DNA from: JAAXGI01 sp963579625
GTDB taxonomy: Bacteria > Gemmatimonadota > Gemmatimonadetes > Longimicrobiales > Gaopeijiaceae
Length of the DNA stretch: 6,067 bases
Direction: 5' to 3'
Assembly: GCA_963579625.1 (NCBI GenBank)
Contig: CAUZHN010000117.1
Span: 1-6,067 of the forward strand
The translations under genes were made by a program, and so were the position numbers. Positions 5,593 through 6,067 of this stretch are shown one piece after another. Under the pieces are notes generated by a model. It was not told where the DNA came from. It searched no databases and saw only the letters and a list, made by a program, of their open reading frames with translations. Every line of letters starts with the position of its first letter. The first letter of the stretch is position 1.

Positions 5593-5634
5593 TTCCGGAG
5601 CACGAGGTCACAGGTTCGAATCCTGCTGGGCGCA
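5593..5634 (+). other. tRNA-Arg(CCG) 3'-half scar, second probable attachment site
   Basis: 5593-5599 (TTCCGGA) fits an anticodon loop with U33, anticodon CCG and A38. 5600-5604 is the anticodon-stem 3' strand and 5605-5609 the variable loop AGGTC. 5610-5614 and 5622-5626 form the T-stem (ACAGG/CCTGC) around TTCGAAT. 5627-5633 is the acceptor 3' strand TGGGCGC and 5634 the discriminator A. There is no acceptor 5' strand (GCGCCCA) or D-arm in place, since the DUF5916 gene ends at 5574. The anticodon stem pairs at only its three central positions, and the T-stem has an A-C mismatch at 49-65. It is therefore a non-functional relic or displaced att half. Isotype arginine is read from the anticodon. 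Confidence 0.72.
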
Positions 5635-5643
5635 CTTCAGTAA

Positions 5644-5691
5644 GAGGAGGCTAGGAGCGTCCCTCGTAGGGACAGCCCCTAGCCCCCCTCC
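5644..5691. terminator. Long imperfect hairpin after the tRNA-Arg scar
   Basis: GTCCCT (5659-5664) pairs with AGGGAC (5668-5673) around a 3-nt loop. Below it GGCTAGG (5649-5655) pairs with CCTAGCC (5678-5684), and GAGG (5644-5647) with CCTC (5687-5690). The structure has about 17 pairs with small internal loops. No T-run follows on either strand, so it may be a weak or factor-assisted terminator, possibly for both the DUF5916 gene and the old tRNA. A structured DNA site is an alternative. Confidence 0.5.
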
Positions 5692-5692
5692 G

Positions 5693-5787
5693 TGGCACCC
5701 AGCCACACCTAGCTATCCAGCAGTGTTTCACTCGTCTGATCCGGCGAGTACGTTGCGAGAGCACTTCTGATGGAGGATGGTCCGATG
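5693..5787 (+). repeat. Dispersed direct repeat, copy B (leader of the SRPBCC gene)
   Basis: The core 5721-5787 matches 2538-2604 at 49 of 67 positions, offset 3183 bp. The copy ends at the ATG of the SRPBCC gene and includes its GGAGG (5772-5776), 8 nt before the start. Conservation of GCGAGTACGTTGCGAGAGCAC upstream of the ribosome binding site suggests that the block is a leader or regulatory region. Confidence 0.6.
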
Positions 5788-6067
5788 GGATGGTTCGGCA
5801 GAATGAGTCGTTCGTCCGCGAGCATCGTCATTAGGCGGCCGGTCTCCGAAGTCTTCGCATATATGGACGACATCTCCAGGGAGATCGAATGGCAACCGAA
5901 CCTACAGTTTGCCAAGAAGCATCCCGAGGGGCCGACGATGGTGGGAACGGAGAAGCGCTACGAGAATCGGTTTCTTGGCCGCAAGGTGAAGAACACCTAT
6001 GTGGTGAAGGAACTGGAGCCTGAGCGCCGGATCGTCTACGAGACGACGGGCAAGTCATCGGTTTCCG
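5785..6067 (+). CDS. SRPBCC (START-like) family protein, N-terminal part
   Basis: The frame is open from the ATG at 5785 to the right edge (94 codons seen). GGAGG lies 8 nt upstream. Residues 12-40 (ASIVIRRPVSEVFAYMDDIS, then REIEWQPNL) are the opening strand and first helices of the SRPBCC/polyketide-cyclase fold, with the typical I.RP..EVF.Y..D....EW motif. Strands follow at about 51-85 (MVGTEKRYENRFLGRKVKNT, then YVVKELEPERRIVYET). Members are small cytoplasmic proteins that bind hydrophobic ligands in a deep pocket; the ligand here cannot be told from sequence. A complete protein of about 140-160 residues is expected, so a third or more is missing. The hairpin and tRNA scar lie just upstream, so this is probably the first gene of its own unit on the host side of the junction. 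Confidence 0.85.
   Translation, partial: MGWFGRMSRSSASIVIRRPVSEVFAYMDDISREIEWQPNLQFAKKHPEGPTMVGTEKRYENRFLGRKVKNTYVVKELEPERRIVYETTGKSSVS

Noticed and set aside
5550..5634. A complete tRNA-Arg, since GAGCTACTGGATAG at the gene end resembles a D-arm
   Set aside because: The bases encode the family-typical SYWI end of the DUF5916 protein. The distance to the anticodon loop is about 12 nt too long, and no matching 5' acceptor strand is present.
5709..6058. Antisense open frames at the right edge
   Set aside because: The + strand frame gives a recognisable SRPBCC protein with a good ribosome binding site; the antisense translations are Arg/Ser/Pro-rich shadows.
1..6067. CRISPR array, rRNA, insertion sequence or transposase
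   Set aside because: No regularly spaced repeats of CRISPR type, no rRNA motifs, no terminal inverted repeats and no transposase-like protein were seen.

Overview
The window looks like a bacterial chromosome segment made of three pieces: the end of a degraded phage-type integrated element (1 to about 2302), a block holding one very large secreted/outer-membrane protein gene (about 2303 to 5634), and the start of an ordinary chromosomal gene (5785 to the right edge). The large gene belongs to the CBM9-like/DUF5916 family. The phage-type genes resemble in style those I associate with Gemmatimonadota-like bacteria. That lineage is an inference from family distribution and style, not a placement from a marker gene.

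Region 1 (1-2302), all on the + strand. It holds a protein tail (3-86), a winged-helix replication-initiation (DnaD/DnaT-like) protein (230-877), a DnaB/RepA-type P-loop ATPase cut off inside its Walker A motif (874-1092), a phage protein with a GNPGN-RGGGRP motif (1089-1505), a gap with three 11-bp iteron-like repeats (1525-1578), a small excisionase-like helix-turn-helix protein (1687-1992) and a small unknown protein (2007-2267). The first three complete frames are coupled by ATGA overlaps. The last gene's stop codon lies inside a tRNA 3'-half (2266-2302), followed at once by a strong Rho-independent terminator. This is what is expected where an element has integrated into the 3' end of a tRNA gene. 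The broken ATPase and the lack of an integrase in view suggest a decaying prophage or satellite, although the rest of the element lies to the left.

Region 2 (2303-5634). About 540 bp without a convincing gene contains the terminator, a G/C-run hairpin, one copy of a ~67-100 bp repeat (copy A) and a palindrome-rich possible promoter. The DUF5916 gene (2842-5574, GTG start, signal peptide, 910 aa) follows. Only 18 bases after its stop codon begins a second tRNA 3'-half, recognisable as tRNA-Arg with anticodon CCG (5593-5634), again followed by a hairpin.

Region 3 (5635-6067). Copy B of the repeat forms the leader and ribosome binding site of an SRPBCC (START-like) family gene that runs off the right edge.

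The main point of interest is architectural. The order tRNA 3'-half, hairpin, conserved block occurs twice, about 3.2 kb apart, with the DUF5916 gene between. This suggests tandem integration or duplication at a tRNA hotspot, with the DUF5916 gene as possible cargo.
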